Assembly (NCBI GenBank): GCA_012512995.1 | Contig: JAAZDA010000190.1 | Span: 1 to 10,210 of the forward strand | DNA from: Clostridiales bacterium | GTDB taxonomy: Bacteria > Bacillota > Clostridia > Lachnospirales > Lachnospiraceae | Reading direction: 5' to 3' | DNA length: 10,210 bases | Shown here: piece after piece, positions 1-6,847 of the stretch | How the letters are laid out: each line of letters starts with the position of its first letter | Numbering within the stretch: the stretch's first letter is position 1 | Position numbers and translations under genes: made by a program | The notes under the pieces: generated by a model | The model's database searches: none | What the model was told of the DNA's origin: nothing | Seen by the model: only the letters and a program-made list of their open reading frames with translations

Positions 1-1499
1 CCTCTTCGCTTGAAGCGACCGGCAAGATCAAATACATGATCCTCGACAAGACCGGCACTCTCACGGAAGGCAAACCTGAGGTGACCGATGTCATCCCCGC
101 AGCCGGCGTGGATTCCGGGCATCTCGTCGGGATTGCAGGTGCGCTTGAAGCAATGAGTGAACATCCGCTGGCAACGGCAGTAAGAGACTACGCAGAAAAA
201 GCGAATAACAATAACAACAATTCGGGAAATTCAGGCAATGGCCCGGATCAGGCAGACAGGCAGATTTCATCAACAATCATAACCAATTTCAAAGCGCTCC
301 CCGGCCACGGCGTGAGCGGCACACTTCCATCCGGCAAAACTGTCATTGGCGGAAACGCTGCGCTGATGACAGAAAACGGTGTTGTAGAGCCGATTTCAGA
401 CTTGAGCATGACCGATCCTGTTTCAGATGTGACTGTCAACATGCGCACACGCGGCGAAGAACTCTCTGTCGAAGGCAAAACTCCTCTGTATTTTGCTGAG
501 GACGGTAAACTCCTCGGCATTATCGCAGTCGCAGATGTCGTAAGAAGCGACAGTCACGAAGCACTTGGCATCATGGCCCGTCTTGGCATTCGGGTAATGA
601 TGCTCACCGGAGACAACCGCAGAACAGCTGTTGCCATCGGAAAACAGCTTGGACTTGAAGAAGATCAGATAATCTCAGATGTTTTGCCTGATGGAAAGGC
701 CGCGGTCGTGCAGCAGGTCAGAAAATCCGGGCTCACCGCTGTTGTCGGCGATGGCATAAATGATGCGCCGGCATTAACAGGCGCTGACGTCGGCATCGCG
801 ATCGGAGCCGGCGCCGATGTGGCTATAGATGCCGCGGATGTCGTTCTCATGAAGTCATCACTCATCGACGCGGCCGGCGCTGTGCGTCTCTCAAGAGAAA
901 CACTCCGCAACATTCACGAGAATCTCTTCTGGGCGCTGTTCTACAACGCGCTCTGCATACCGGTCGCGGCAGGAGCACTGATACCGGCGTTCGGAATTGT
1001 TTTGAATCCCATGTTTGGCGCGGCCGCTATGAGCCTGTCAAGCCTGTTCGTCGTCGGCAACGCCCTCCGGATGAATCTTTTCGACGTCCACTCAGGCAAA
1101 CACGACAAACGGCGCGGTTTCACACGCGCCTCGTCCGCGACACGCGAATTGCCGCCGGCCCCGGATCTCGGCCTGCTCACAGCATGCCCATTACCTGGAG
1201 TAAAGGCACATTCAGAAGATGACACGGCCTCAATGAACAATACCAGTTCCAGCAAATCAATCACACCAAAGGAGAATACAAAAATGAGTAACCTGACAAA
1301 AGAAATATCAGTAACAGGAATGATGTGCGAGCACTGCGTTGCACATGTGAAATCCGCCCTCGAGGCTGTCGACGGCGTGACCGCCGCAGACGTGAGTCTC
1401 GCTGACAAGAAGGCAGTCGTGACGCTGTCACATGATGTCAACAATGATGCTCTGGTAAAGGCAGTTGTCGATGCCGGCTACGAGGCTGAAGTGCGCTGA
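1..1499 (+). CDS. copA: Copper-exporting P1B-type ATPase with C-terminal CopZ-like HMA domain (5' end outside window)
   Basis: Pumps Cu(I) out of the cytoplasm across the cell membrane using ATP. The gene is cut at its 5' end and is open from base 3. Residues here are numbered from the Met at base 36. The phosphorylation motif DKTGTLT is at 4-10, the nucleotide-binding HP at 43-44, TGDN at 191-194 and GDGINDAP at 238-245. The last two membrane helices carry the Cu(I)-site residues typical of CopA: YN at 303-304 and the MSLSS stretch at 332-336. The N-terminal half of the transporter lies before the window. After the last helix come a charged linker of about 65 residues, rich in Ser, Pro and Lys, and then an HMA domain with GMMCEHC at 428-434. 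A C-terminal rather than N-terminal HMA domain is unusual for textbook CopA but fits a CopA-CopZ fusion. An Asn/Gly/Ser-rich run (57-70) interrupts the nucleotide-binding domain. Copper specificity is inferred from the helix residues. Confidence 0.93.
   Translation, partial: SSLEATGKIKYMILDKTGTLTEGKPEVTDVIPAAGVDSGHLVGIAGALEAMSEHPLATAVRDYAEKANNNNNNSGNSGNGPDQADRQISSTIITNFKALPGHGVSGTLPSGKTVIGGNAALMTENGVVEPISDLSMTDPVSDVTVNMRTRGEELSVEGKTPLYFAEDGKLLGIIAVADVVRSDSHEALGIMARLGIRVMMLTGDNRRTAVAIGKQLGLEEDQIISDVLPDGKAAVVQQVRKSGLTAVVGDGINDAPALTGADVGIAIGAGADVAIDAADVVLMKSSLIDAAGAVRLSRETLRNIHENLFWALFYNALCIPVAAGALIPAFGIVLNPMFGAAAMSLSSLFVVGNALRMNLFDVHSGKHDKRRGFTRASSATRELPPAPDLGLLTACPLPGVKAHSEDDTASMNNTSSSKSITPKENTKMSNLTKEISVTGMMCEHCVAHVKSALEAVDGVTAADVSLADKKAVVTLSHDVNNDALVKAVVDAGYEAEVR
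1284..1499 (+). CDS. copZ: Possible free CopZ copper chaperone from an internal in-frame start
   Basis: A second translation start lies inside the copA frame. AAAGGAG at 1268-1274 is followed after 9 bases by ATG at 1284, and the product would be 71 residues. This is the usual size of CopZ, a small cytoplasmic Cu(I) chaperone that hands copper to CopA. The domain fills the whole product, with the copper-binding MxCxxC at residues 13-18 (Cys15 and Cys18), then the helix and strands of a beta-alpha-beta-beta-alpha-beta fold. It shares the stop codon of copA and has no separate promoter that I can see. It could be a true internal initiation product, or the site could be a relic of a former separate gene now fused by read-through of the spacer. 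The start site is seen directly; production of the short protein is inferred. Confidence 0.6.
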   Translation: MSNLTKEISVTGMMCEHCVAHVKSALEAVDGVTAADVSLADKKAVVTLSHDVNNDALVKAVVDAGYEAEVR

Positions 1500-1520
1500 G
1501 ATACAGGCGCACTTTCTATA

Positions 1521-1561
1521 TGAGCGCAAACTGTCTTCCAGTAGCTTTTGCGCTCACTTTT
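1521..1561 (+). terminator. Probable terminator of copA
   Basis: TGAGCGCAAA at 1521-1530 pairs perfectly with TTTGCGCTCA at 1547-1556, giving a 10-base-pair stem and a 16-base loop 21 bases after the copA stop codon. A short, interrupted T tract (CTTTT) follows, so termination may be moderate rather than strong. Confidence 0.65.
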
Positions 1562-1627
1562 CCGGAACACTGTCGTCTTTCAGCAAGCCTCTCTGACTGT
1601 ATTTATCAAAAGTTTAGAATTGGCATG

Positions 1628-1656
1628 TTGACATCAATATCATATGTCTGTATTAT
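1628..1656 (+). promoter_or_regulatory. Sigma-70-type promoter of the marR-ABC exporter operon
   Basis: TTGACA (1628-1633) is a perfect -35 box. A 17-base spacer separates it from TATTAT (1651-1656), a good -10 box. The start of transcription would fall inside the palindrome that begins two bases downstream, about 120 bases before the marR start codon. This is the only near-consensus promoter in front of the operon. Confidence 0.8.
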
Positions 1657-1671
1657 ATGTAGCGTGCTACA
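1655..1671 (+). promoter_or_regulatory. Putative MarR operator, copy 1
   Basis: The element ATATGTAGCGTGCTACA contains the perfect palindrome TGTAGC-GT-GCTACA (1658-1671). It begins at the end of the -10 box and covers the predicted transcription start, so a bound repressor would block RNA polymerase. An identical 17-base copy sits before the first ABC gene. MarR proteins are dimers that bind palindromes of this size and usually repress their own operon. Assignment to the adjacent regulator is inferred. Confidence 0.75.
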
Positions 1672-1720
1672 GATTGTTGCTGTGATTTACCGAATGGGGT
1701 AGCAGCAGTTTACTTAAATC

Positions 1721-1754
1721 CATGAAAACCAAATCTCAGCACAAAATTTTCATG
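1721..1754 (+). other. Hairpin in the marR 5' leader
   Basis: CATGAAAA (1721-1728) and TTTTCATG (1747-1754) form a perfect 8-base-pair inverted repeat with an 18-base loop. It ends about 13 bases before the marR Shine-Dalgarno, inside the untranslated leader. There is no T run after it, so it is not a classical terminator. It could affect mRNA stability or translation, or be chance in AT-rich DNA. Confidence 0.35.
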
Positions 1755-1786
1755 TTTACTATTTGCAGAAAGGAATATCACAGCAT

Positions 1787-2203
1787 ATGGAGTCTCACAT
1801 TGGTTATCTGATAAAGTCCATAAACGACAAGATCAAGGTACATGCTGACGCTGATCTTAAGAGTCACAATCTGACCCTGTCGCAGAGCCGGGTCCTGATG
1901 TTTCTTGTAAAGAATGACGGAAAAGCCACTCAGAAAGAGATCGAGGATTTCCTCAAAGTCTCGCATCCGACAGTTGTAGGCCTTGTGTCCAGAATGAAGG
2001 AGAACGGTTTTGTAACAGTAATGCAGGACACCGATGACAGGCGCAACAAGGTCGTCACTCTCACAGATACTGCCATAAAGACCGGTTCCAACATGGATAA
2101 AGTTGTCGCCGGGATGGAAGCCAAAATGCTCAAATCACTCTCCGCGGAACAGATTAAGCAGCTTACTGAGATGCTGGAGACAATCTACCGGAACATAAAA
2201 TAA
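1787..2203 (+). CDS. MarR-family winged-helix transcriptional regulator
   Basis: Dimeric DNA-binding repressor that most likely senses a small toxic compound and controls the exporter encoded after it. The 138-residue product has the normal MarR length. Residues about 32-76 form the helix-turn-helix, including the recognition helix around SHPTVVGLVSRM. Residues 81-93 (DTDDRRNKVVTLT) are the typical wing with its DxRxK/R pattern, and the terminal helices serve dimerisation. I chose the ATG at 1787 because AGAAAGGA at 1767-1774 lies 12 bases upstream. An in-frame TTG at 1763 would overlap that site. The gene is first in an operon with two ABC genes, 60 bases before the next start. Palindromic elements at its own promoter and in that gap suggest autorepression. 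The ligand cannot be told from sequence. Confidence 0.92.
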   Translation: MESHIGYLIKSINDKIKVHADADLKSHNLTLSQSRVLMFLVKNDGKATQKEIEDFLKVSHPTVVGLVSRMKENGFVTVMQDTDDRRNKVVTLTDTAIKTGSNMDKVVAGMEAKMLKSLSAEQIKQLTEMLETIYRNIK

Positions 2204-2227
2204 GGAACAAGATATTTTTTTGGTTAA

Positions 2228-2244
2228 ATATGTAGCGTGCTACA
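2228..2244 (+). promoter_or_regulatory. Putative MarR operator, copy 2
   Basis: Exact repeat of the 17-base element at 1655-1671, again with the palindrome TGTAGCGTGCTACA (2231-2244). It ends 5 bases before the Shine-Dalgarno of the first ABC gene. TTAAAT at 2224-2229 stands in the same position relative to the palindrome as the -10 box at copy 1, but no -35-like hexamer is visible at the matching distance. The site may therefore control a weak internal promoter, act as a roadblock, or assist looping with copy 1. Confidence 0.72.
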
Positions 2245-2263
2245 AATTCAAAGGAGGAAGTCC

Positions 2264-4015
2264 ATGATACGTACCTTGTTCAAAAGTCTTTGCGAACATA
2301 AGAAAGGCTCAATAACAACTGTCATTCTATCAATAATCGAGGTGGTTTTCGAAATCATTATCCCTCTTTGCATGTCAGACCTGATAGATTTCGGCATCAA
2401 TGAAGGTTCAATGAGCGAAGTGTGGAAATACGGAATTGTGCTTCTCATCTTCGCGGTGCTCGAGCTCATAACAGGCGTGCTCTCAGCGCATGTCGCCGCC
2501 AGATGTTCGGCAGGTTTTGCCGCGAACCTGAGGCAGGATATGTACGACAACGTGCAGACATTTGCTTTCTCAAACATTGACAGATTTTCGACATCTTCCA
2601 TCGTCACACGCCTCACTACCGACGTGACCAACATCCAGAACGCCTGGCAGATGCTGATCAGAATGGCGGTCAGAGGCCCGGTCATGATGATCTTCTCAAT
2701 AATCGTCTCCTTCAGTATCAGCAAGGACATCTCGCTCATTTTTCTCATCGCGATACCTGTACTTGCAGTTGGGCTCTTCCTCGTAGTGCGCGGTGTCAAT
2801 CCGATTTTCAAGCGGGTATTCAAAACATATGATGAGCTCAACAATGTCGTACAGGAGAACGTTAAGGGCATCCGCGTAGTCAAAACTTTCAATCAGCAGG
2901 ATCATGAAATCACAAAATTCAACGGCATATCAAAGCGTATCTTCACTGATTTTGCAAAAGGTGAACGGCTTATCGCATTCAACTCACCGCTTATGCAGGC
3001 CTGCATGTATGCCTGTATGCTGCTTATTTCCTGGCTCGGTGCCAAAGCTATCGTCGCTTCCGGAAACAACGCAGCTCTCGGTCTCACGACAGGTGAGCTC
3101 ACGGCTCTCATAACTTACGCCATGCAGATCCTGACAAGTCTCATGATGCTCTCGATGGTCTTTGCAATGATCACTATCTCAGCATCCTCGATGAGCAGAG
3201 TCGCAGAACTCCTTGATGAAACGACAGACATCAGAAATCCAGAAGATCCGGTCATGGAAGTAAAGAACGGGAACATTTGTTTTGACCATGTGGACTTTAC
3301 ATACGCATCAACATCAGACAAAAAGGTGCTTGACGACATACATCTCACCATCAGGTCCGGCGAAACAGTCGGCATAATCGGTGGCACCGGTTCATCCAAA
3401 TCGAGCCTTGTGCAGCTCATTCCGAGGCTTTACGACGTGACAGAAGGCGCTCTCTCAGTGGGTGGGGTGGACGTCAGAAAATACGACCTCGAGGCGCTGC
3501 GCGGGGCAGTCGCAATGGTCCTTCAGAAGAACGAGCTCTTCTCGGGAACTATCAAAGAGAACCTTTGCTGGGGCAACGAAAATGCCACTGACGATGAAAT
3601 CAAGGAAGCATGCCGTCTCGCCTGCGCAGATGAATTCATCAACACGCTGCCCGACGGCTATGACACGCACATTGATCAGGGCGGCACAAATGTTTCAGGT
3701 GGCCAGAAGCAGAGACTCTGCATTGCGAGAGCGCTGCTCCGCAAGCCGAAGATACTGATACTCGATGACTCCACCAGCGCAGTCGACACAAAAACTGATG
3801 CCGTTATCCAGAAGTCTTTTGCCGAGTTCATCCCTGACACCACCAAGATCATCATCGCTCAGAGAATAAGCTCCATAGCTCACGCCGGGATAATAGTCGT
3901 CATGGATGGCGGTCGCATTCAGGCCGTCGGAACTCATGATGAACTGCTTAAGTCCAGCGATATTTACCGCGAAGTCTTCGAATCCCAGCAGAAAGGAAGT
4001 GCTGACAATGAATAA
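2264..4015 (+). CDS. ABC exporter half-transporter, degenerate-site subunit (TM287/EfrC-like)
   Basis: One half of a predicted heterodimeric multidrug-type exporter: six membrane helices in the first 310 or so residues, then a nucleotide-binding domain, 583 residues in all. The signature VSGGQ is intact (SGGQ at 478-481). Two catalytic positions are changed as in the degenerate half of TM287/288. The Walker B is LILDD, with Asp502 where the catalytic Glu normally stands, and the switch position is Gln533 instead of His. The Walker A reads GGTGSSKS (373-380), with Ser378 replacing the invariant glycine before the lysine, which is not part of the usual pattern. The ATG at 2264 follows AAAGGAGG at 2250-2257. 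A longer start at GTG 2237 would lie inside the operator and is unlikely. The stop overlaps the start of the partner gene by 8 bases, which suggests coupled translation. The substrate is unknown. Confidence 0.93.
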   Translation: MIRTLFKSLCEHKKGSITTVILSIIEVVFEIIIPLCMSDLIDFGINEGSMSEVWKYGIVLLIFAVLELITGVLSAHVAARCSAGFAANLRQDMYDNVQTFAFSNIDRFSTSSIVTRLTTDVTNIQNAWQMLIRMAVRGPVMMIFSIIVSFSISKDISLIFLIAIPVLAVGLFLVVRGVNPIFKRVFKTYDELNNVVQENVKGIRVVKTFNQQDHEITKFNGISKRIFTDFAKGERLIAFNSPLMQACMYACMLLISWLGAKAIVASGNNAALGLTTGELTALITYAMQILTSLMMLSMVFAMITISASSMSRVAELLDETTDIRNPEDPVMEVKNGNICFDHVDFTYASTSDKKVLDDIHLTIRSGETVGIIGGTGSSKSSLVQLIPRLYDVTEGALSVGGVDVRKYDLEALRGAVAMVLQKNELFSGTIKENLCWGNENATDDEIKEACRLACADEFINTLPDGYDTHIDQGGTNVSGGQKQRLCIARALLRKPKILILDDSTSAVDTKTDAVIQKSFAEFIPDTTKIIIAQRISSIAHAGIIVVMDGGRIQAVGTHDELLKSSDIYREVFESQQKGSADNE

Positions 4016-5966
4016 GAATAAAGTCGTAAATCCCGATTTGGCACAGAATAACTCAGCCCCATCCAAGAGCAGCAAGTCATCCGGCACCGGAAGTTTTGAC
4101 AAAACCACTCTGAAGCGCCTGCTGTCATACATGCATCCATACAAGGCGCAGCTCATAATCGTCACTGTCTGCATCCTGCTGTCGGCGCTCGCGAGCGCAG
4201 CATCATCATTATTCCTCGAGACGCTGATAGACGACTACATCACGCCGCTTCTTGGCTCTGACTCCCCGGTATTCTCCGGACTTCTCAAGGCTCTCGCGGT
4301 GCTCGCCGTCATCTACTTTGTCGGCACTCTGGCCAACCTAATGTACAACCGCATGATGGTCACGATCGCACAGGGGACACTCAAAACAATCCGTGATGAT
4401 ATGTTTTCCAAAATGCAGCGGCTGCCTGTGAGCTTCTTCGACAGGCACACGCACGGCGAAATAATGAGCCTTTACACCAACGACACCGACACGCTCCGCC
4501 AGATGATCGCACAGTCCATGTCGCAGGTAATCTCATCTGTTTTCACGATAGTTGCGGTCTTCTTCTGCATGCTATACATCAGTATATGGCTCACGCTCGT
4601 CGTGATTGTCGCCATGTTCTTTACTCTGAAGATCGCAGCTTACGTCGCCGGCAAAAGCGGTTCGTCATTCGTTGCGCAGCAGCGCACTCTCGCCGATCTT
4701 GACAGCTATGTCGAGGAAATGGTGAACGGACAGAAGGTCATTAAAGTATTTTGCCACGAAGACAAAACAAAAGAAGAAATGCGTGTTAAGAATAAGGCCT
4801 GGGAGACCAGCGCCGGAACGGCAAACGGTCACGCAAACGCAATGATGCCGATGATGAATGCGCTCGGCTACATTCAATATGTGATCATCGCAGTGCTCGG
4901 CGCCTACATGGCGATTGCGGGAATCACCAACCTCGGGATCTTCGGGACAAACTCGATGACACTCGGCATGATAGCATCATTTCTGACACTGTCGCGCAAC
5001 TTCACGAACCCGATCTCGCAGATTTCAAACCAGTTCAACTCGATTGTCACAGCGCTCGCCGGTGCTGCCAGAATATTCAAGTTCATGGACGAAGCACCGG
5101 AGACTGACAACGGTTATGTAACACTTGTCAATGCCAGGGAAGAGAATGGTGTCATCACAGAAACCCCTGAGCACACCGGCCTCTGGGCGTGGAAACATCC
5201 CCATGGCGACGGCACTCTCACCTACACAAAGCTCGAGGGACGCATTGTTTTCGACCATGTAGACTTCTCCTATGTCCCCGGCAAAACTGTCCTTCACGAC
5301 ATTACTCTCGAGGCTGAGCCCGGTCAGAAGATTGCGCTCGTCGGCGCGACCGGGGCTGGCAACACTACCATCACAAACCTCATCAATCGCTTTTATGATC
5401 TTGACGACGGCAAGATAAGATACGACGGAATAAACATCAACAAGATTAAAAAGGCAGACCTTCGCCGCAGCCTCGGCGTGGTCCTGCAGGAAGTGAATCT
5501 TTTCACAGGGACCGTTATGGAAAACCTGCGCTACGGCAATGAAAACGCCACTGACGAGCAATGCAGAAATGCGGCAAAACTTGCGAACGCGGACGGTTTC
5601 ATCGGAATGCTCCCAAATGGTTACAACACTGTCCTCAAGGGTGACGGCAGCGGCCTTTCACAGGGTCAGCGGCAGCTGATTTCCATAGCAAGGGCCGCTG
5701 TATCGGATCCGCCTGTCATGATACTCGACGAGGCGACATCCTCAATTGATACCAGAACTGAAGCACTGGTACAGGGCGGCATGGACAGGCTCATGAGTGG
5801 GCGCACGACATTTGTCATAGCTCACCGCCTCTCGACTGTACAGAACTCAGATATCATCATGGTCATGGATCACGGCAGCATCATCGAGCGCGGTGACCAC
5901 GCGGCTCTGATCGCGAAGAAAGGAACCTACTACCAGCTCTATACCGGTGCTTTCGAGTTGGAGTAA
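4008..5966 (+). CDS. ABC exporter half-transporter, catalytic-site subunit (TM288/EfrD-like)
   Basis: Partner half of the heterodimeric exporter, 652 residues. A Ser/Lys-rich N-terminal tail of about 35 residues precedes six membrane helices. A long linker with WAWKHPHGDG, typical of this half, leads to the nucleotide-binding domain. Walker B has the catalytic Glu575 (MILDE) and the switch His606 is present. The signature is LSQGQ (Gln552 for Gly), the expected degenerate signature of this subunit. By family logic, its Walker A and B plus the partner's SGGQ form the one hydrolytic ATP site. Yet the Walker A reads GATGAGNT (446-453): the phosphate-binding lysine is Asn452, codon AAC at 5361-5363. 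That should cripple ATP hydrolysis unless it is a sequence error. The ATG at 4008 follows GAAAGGAAG at 3991-3999. In-frame codons upstream to 3906 lie inside the previous gene and are not used. Confidence 0.93.
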   Translation: MNKNKVVNPDLAQNNSAPSKSSKSSGTGSFDKTTLKRLLSYMHPYKAQLIIVTVCILLSALASAASSLFLETLIDDYITPLLGSDSPVFSGLLKALAVLAVIYFVGTLANLMYNRMMVTIAQGTLKTIRDDMFSKMQRLPVSFFDRHTHGEIMSLYTNDTDTLRQMIAQSMSQVISSVFTIVAVFFCMLYISIWLTLVVIVAMFFTLKIAAYVAGKSGSSFVAQQRTLADLDSYVEEMVNGQKVIKVFCHEDKTKEEMRVKNKAWETSAGTANGHANAMMPMMNALGYIQYVIIAVLGAYMAIAGITNLGIFGTNSMTLGMIASFLTLSRNFTNPISQISNQFNSIVTALAGAARIFKFMDEAPETDNGYVTLVNAREENGVITETPEHTGLWAWKHPHGDGTLTYTKLEGRIVFDHVDFSYVPGKTVLHDITLEAEPGQKIALVGATGAGNTTITNLINRFYDLDDGKIRYDGININKIKKADLRRSLGVVLQEVNLFTGTVMENLRYGNENATDEQCRNAAKLANADGFIGMLPNGYNTVLKGDGSGLSQGQRQLISIARAAVSDPPVMILDEATSSIDTRTEALVQGGMDRLMSGRTTFVIAHRLSTVQNSDIIMVMDHGSIIERGDHAALIAKKGTYYQLYTGAFELE

Positions 5967-5973
5967 CAGCAAA

Positions 5974-6006
5974 AACGCGTCGGCCTTTGGCCGGCGCGTT
6001 TTTTTT
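5974..6006. terminator. Strong, probably bidirectional terminator between ABC operon and higBA
   Basis: A 12-base-pair GC-rich stem (5974-5985 with 5989-6000, one T-G wobble) has a three-base loop and is followed by eight T residues. Five A residues stand before it (5971-5975), two of them already in the stem, so transcripts from the - strand also meet a stem followed by a T run. It sits 7 bases after the second ABC gene and separates it from the convergent higBA genes. Confidence 0.9.
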
Positions 6007-6015
6007 GCCCTGTGA

Positions 6016-6070
6016 GGTCATGATGCCGGAAAGTTAAGCACTGATGGCTTGTTTGCGGGCGCCGTGCTAA
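6016..6070 (+). repeat. Interspersed palindromic repeat, copy 1 (truncated)
   Basis: It aligns without gaps, from GGTC at 6016, with copies at 6870 and 8077. The core begins GTTAAGCAC (6033-6041), followed by a spacer nearly identical to copy 3. The right arm is damaged: GTGCTAA at 6064-6070 lacks one T of GTGCTTAAC, and the conserved TTTCGC that should follow is missing. It lies between the terminator and the 3' end of higA. Confidence 0.8.
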
Positions 6071-6082
6071 TGTTTTTTATAC

Positions 6083-6409
6083 CTACCCTTCAAGAACATT
6101 CGATTTCTTTACAAAAGGTAAAACATTTGTCTCTCCATTTTCCAATATACTTAATAGTCTGCAAGCAGAACCGGTAGGATGGTTTGTTCCTTTTTCCCAT
6201 GCTTCGACTGTTTTTGGAGATACTCCGATATAATCAGCAAACACGTTTTGAGTCATACCTGCAGTATTTCTGATCCTTTTAATTTCTGTGTTATTGTATT
6301 TTTTTACAGGGTCAATTTTATAAACAGTCTTACGTCCCTTTAATTCTCCCCGTTCTATTGCGACAGCTTCATTAAGTCCTTCCATCAAATCCTCATAAAA
6401 ACCACTCAT
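6083..6409 (-). CDS. higA: Antitoxin of type II toxin-antitoxin system, XRE/HigA-like
   Basis: DNA-binding antitoxin expected to bind and neutralise the toxin encoded just upstream and to repress the shared promoter. The protein has 108 residues. The helix-turn-helix spans about residues 39-90, with MTQNVFADYIGVSPKTVEAWEKG as helices 2-3, the classic XRE pattern. The N-terminal 35 residues are acidic then basic and may contact the toxin. The ATG at 6409 is preceded by GGAGG eight bases upstream and overlaps the toxin stop codon as ATGA, so translation is coupled. An in-frame TTG at 6424 lacks support. Toxin-before-antitoxin order and the partner family point to HigBA. The name is by family resemblance, not proof of this exact subtype. 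Its DNA is AT-rich compared with the ABC genes. Confidence 0.86.
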   Translation of the reverse strand: MSGFYEDLMEGLNEAVAIERGELKGRKTVYKIDPVKKYNNTEIKRIRNTAGMTQNVFADYIGVSPKTVEAWEKGTNHPTGSACRLLSILENGETNVLPFVKKSNVLEG

Positions 6410-6762
6410 TTTGTATGCCTCCAATCTTTTGATGCTTCTTCTCTCAGAATTCCAATCATTTTTTTCACACTATTCTTTTCTTCCTTCGATAAATTTGCTT
6501 TTTCATCTTTTGAAAAAACCTGTAACAAATATATTTTTTCAAAAGCGGCAAAATCAACATAGCATACTCTTGCACTACCGCTTTTTCCTTTGCCCTTAAA
6601 TGCAAATCTCATCTTTCTCAGACCTCCAGTACCTTCCATTATATTTCCAGTACCAGGATCATTAAGTAGGATATTTTGGAGTTCTACCAAATCATCATCG
6701 GTGAAACCCATAGAAATCCATTTTTTCGTAAATGTTGGAACTTCAACAAAGATTCGGATCAT
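6406..6762 (-). CDS. higB: Toxin of type II toxin-antitoxin system, RelE/HigB-like
   Basis: Predicted ribosome-dependent mRNA interferase that stops translation when free of antitoxin. The 118-residue product shows the hallmark block of the HigB-type RelE family: GTGGLRKMRF (44-53), the basic KGKGKSG (56-62), then Arg65 leading into the strand VCYVDF, Tyr78 and FSKDEKANLS (83-92) before a C-terminal helix. The ATG at 6762 has GGAGAG upstream (6772-6767). A GTG at 6780 would add six residues but lies upstream of that ribosome binding site. The stop codon overlaps the antitoxin start. The gene looks intact, with no frameshift. Its activity is inferred from family membership. The pair sits between two copies of an interspersed repeat, which fits a mobile or stabilising module. 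Confidence 0.87.
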   Translation of the reverse strand: MIRIFVEVPTFTKKWISMGFTDDDLVELQNILLNDPGTGNIMEGTGGLRKMRFAFKGKGKSGSARVCYVDFAAFEKIYLLQVFSKDEKANLSKEEKNSVKKMIGILREEASKDWRHTK

Positions 6763-6784
6763 AACACTCTCCAAACACACTGTA

Positions 6785-6799
6785 CCCTATTTTATAGGG
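6785..6799 (-). promoter_or_regulatory. Putative higBA promoter -10 and autoregulatory palindrome
   Basis: The inverted repeat CCCTAT-TTT-ATAGGG lies 23 bases upstream of the toxin start. On the - strand it contains TATAAAAT (6796-6789), a plausible -10 box. Toxin-antitoxin complexes usually repress their own promoter by binding such a palindrome. I see no good -35 hexamer at the standard distance (TAGACA stands about 20 bases upstream), so the exact promoter is uncertain. Confidence 0.5.
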
Positions 6800-6847
6800 A
6801 ATATCAATGAGGGAATTGTCTATTAGTAATCTTCTAAATGACTCAAT

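Noticed and set aside
941..1444. 167-codon open frame antisense to copA
   Set aside because: Shadow of the copA frame; the sense strand has clear P-type ATPase and HMA motifs.
1520..1702. 60-codon + strand open frame after copA
   Set aside because: It covers the terminator hairpin, the promoter and the operator, and lacks a ribosome binding site.
2237..2263. GTG start for the first ABC gene, nine codons upstream
   Set aside because: The GTG lies inside the palindromic operator, and the added codons would be the ribosome binding site itself. ATG at 2264 has ideal spacing.
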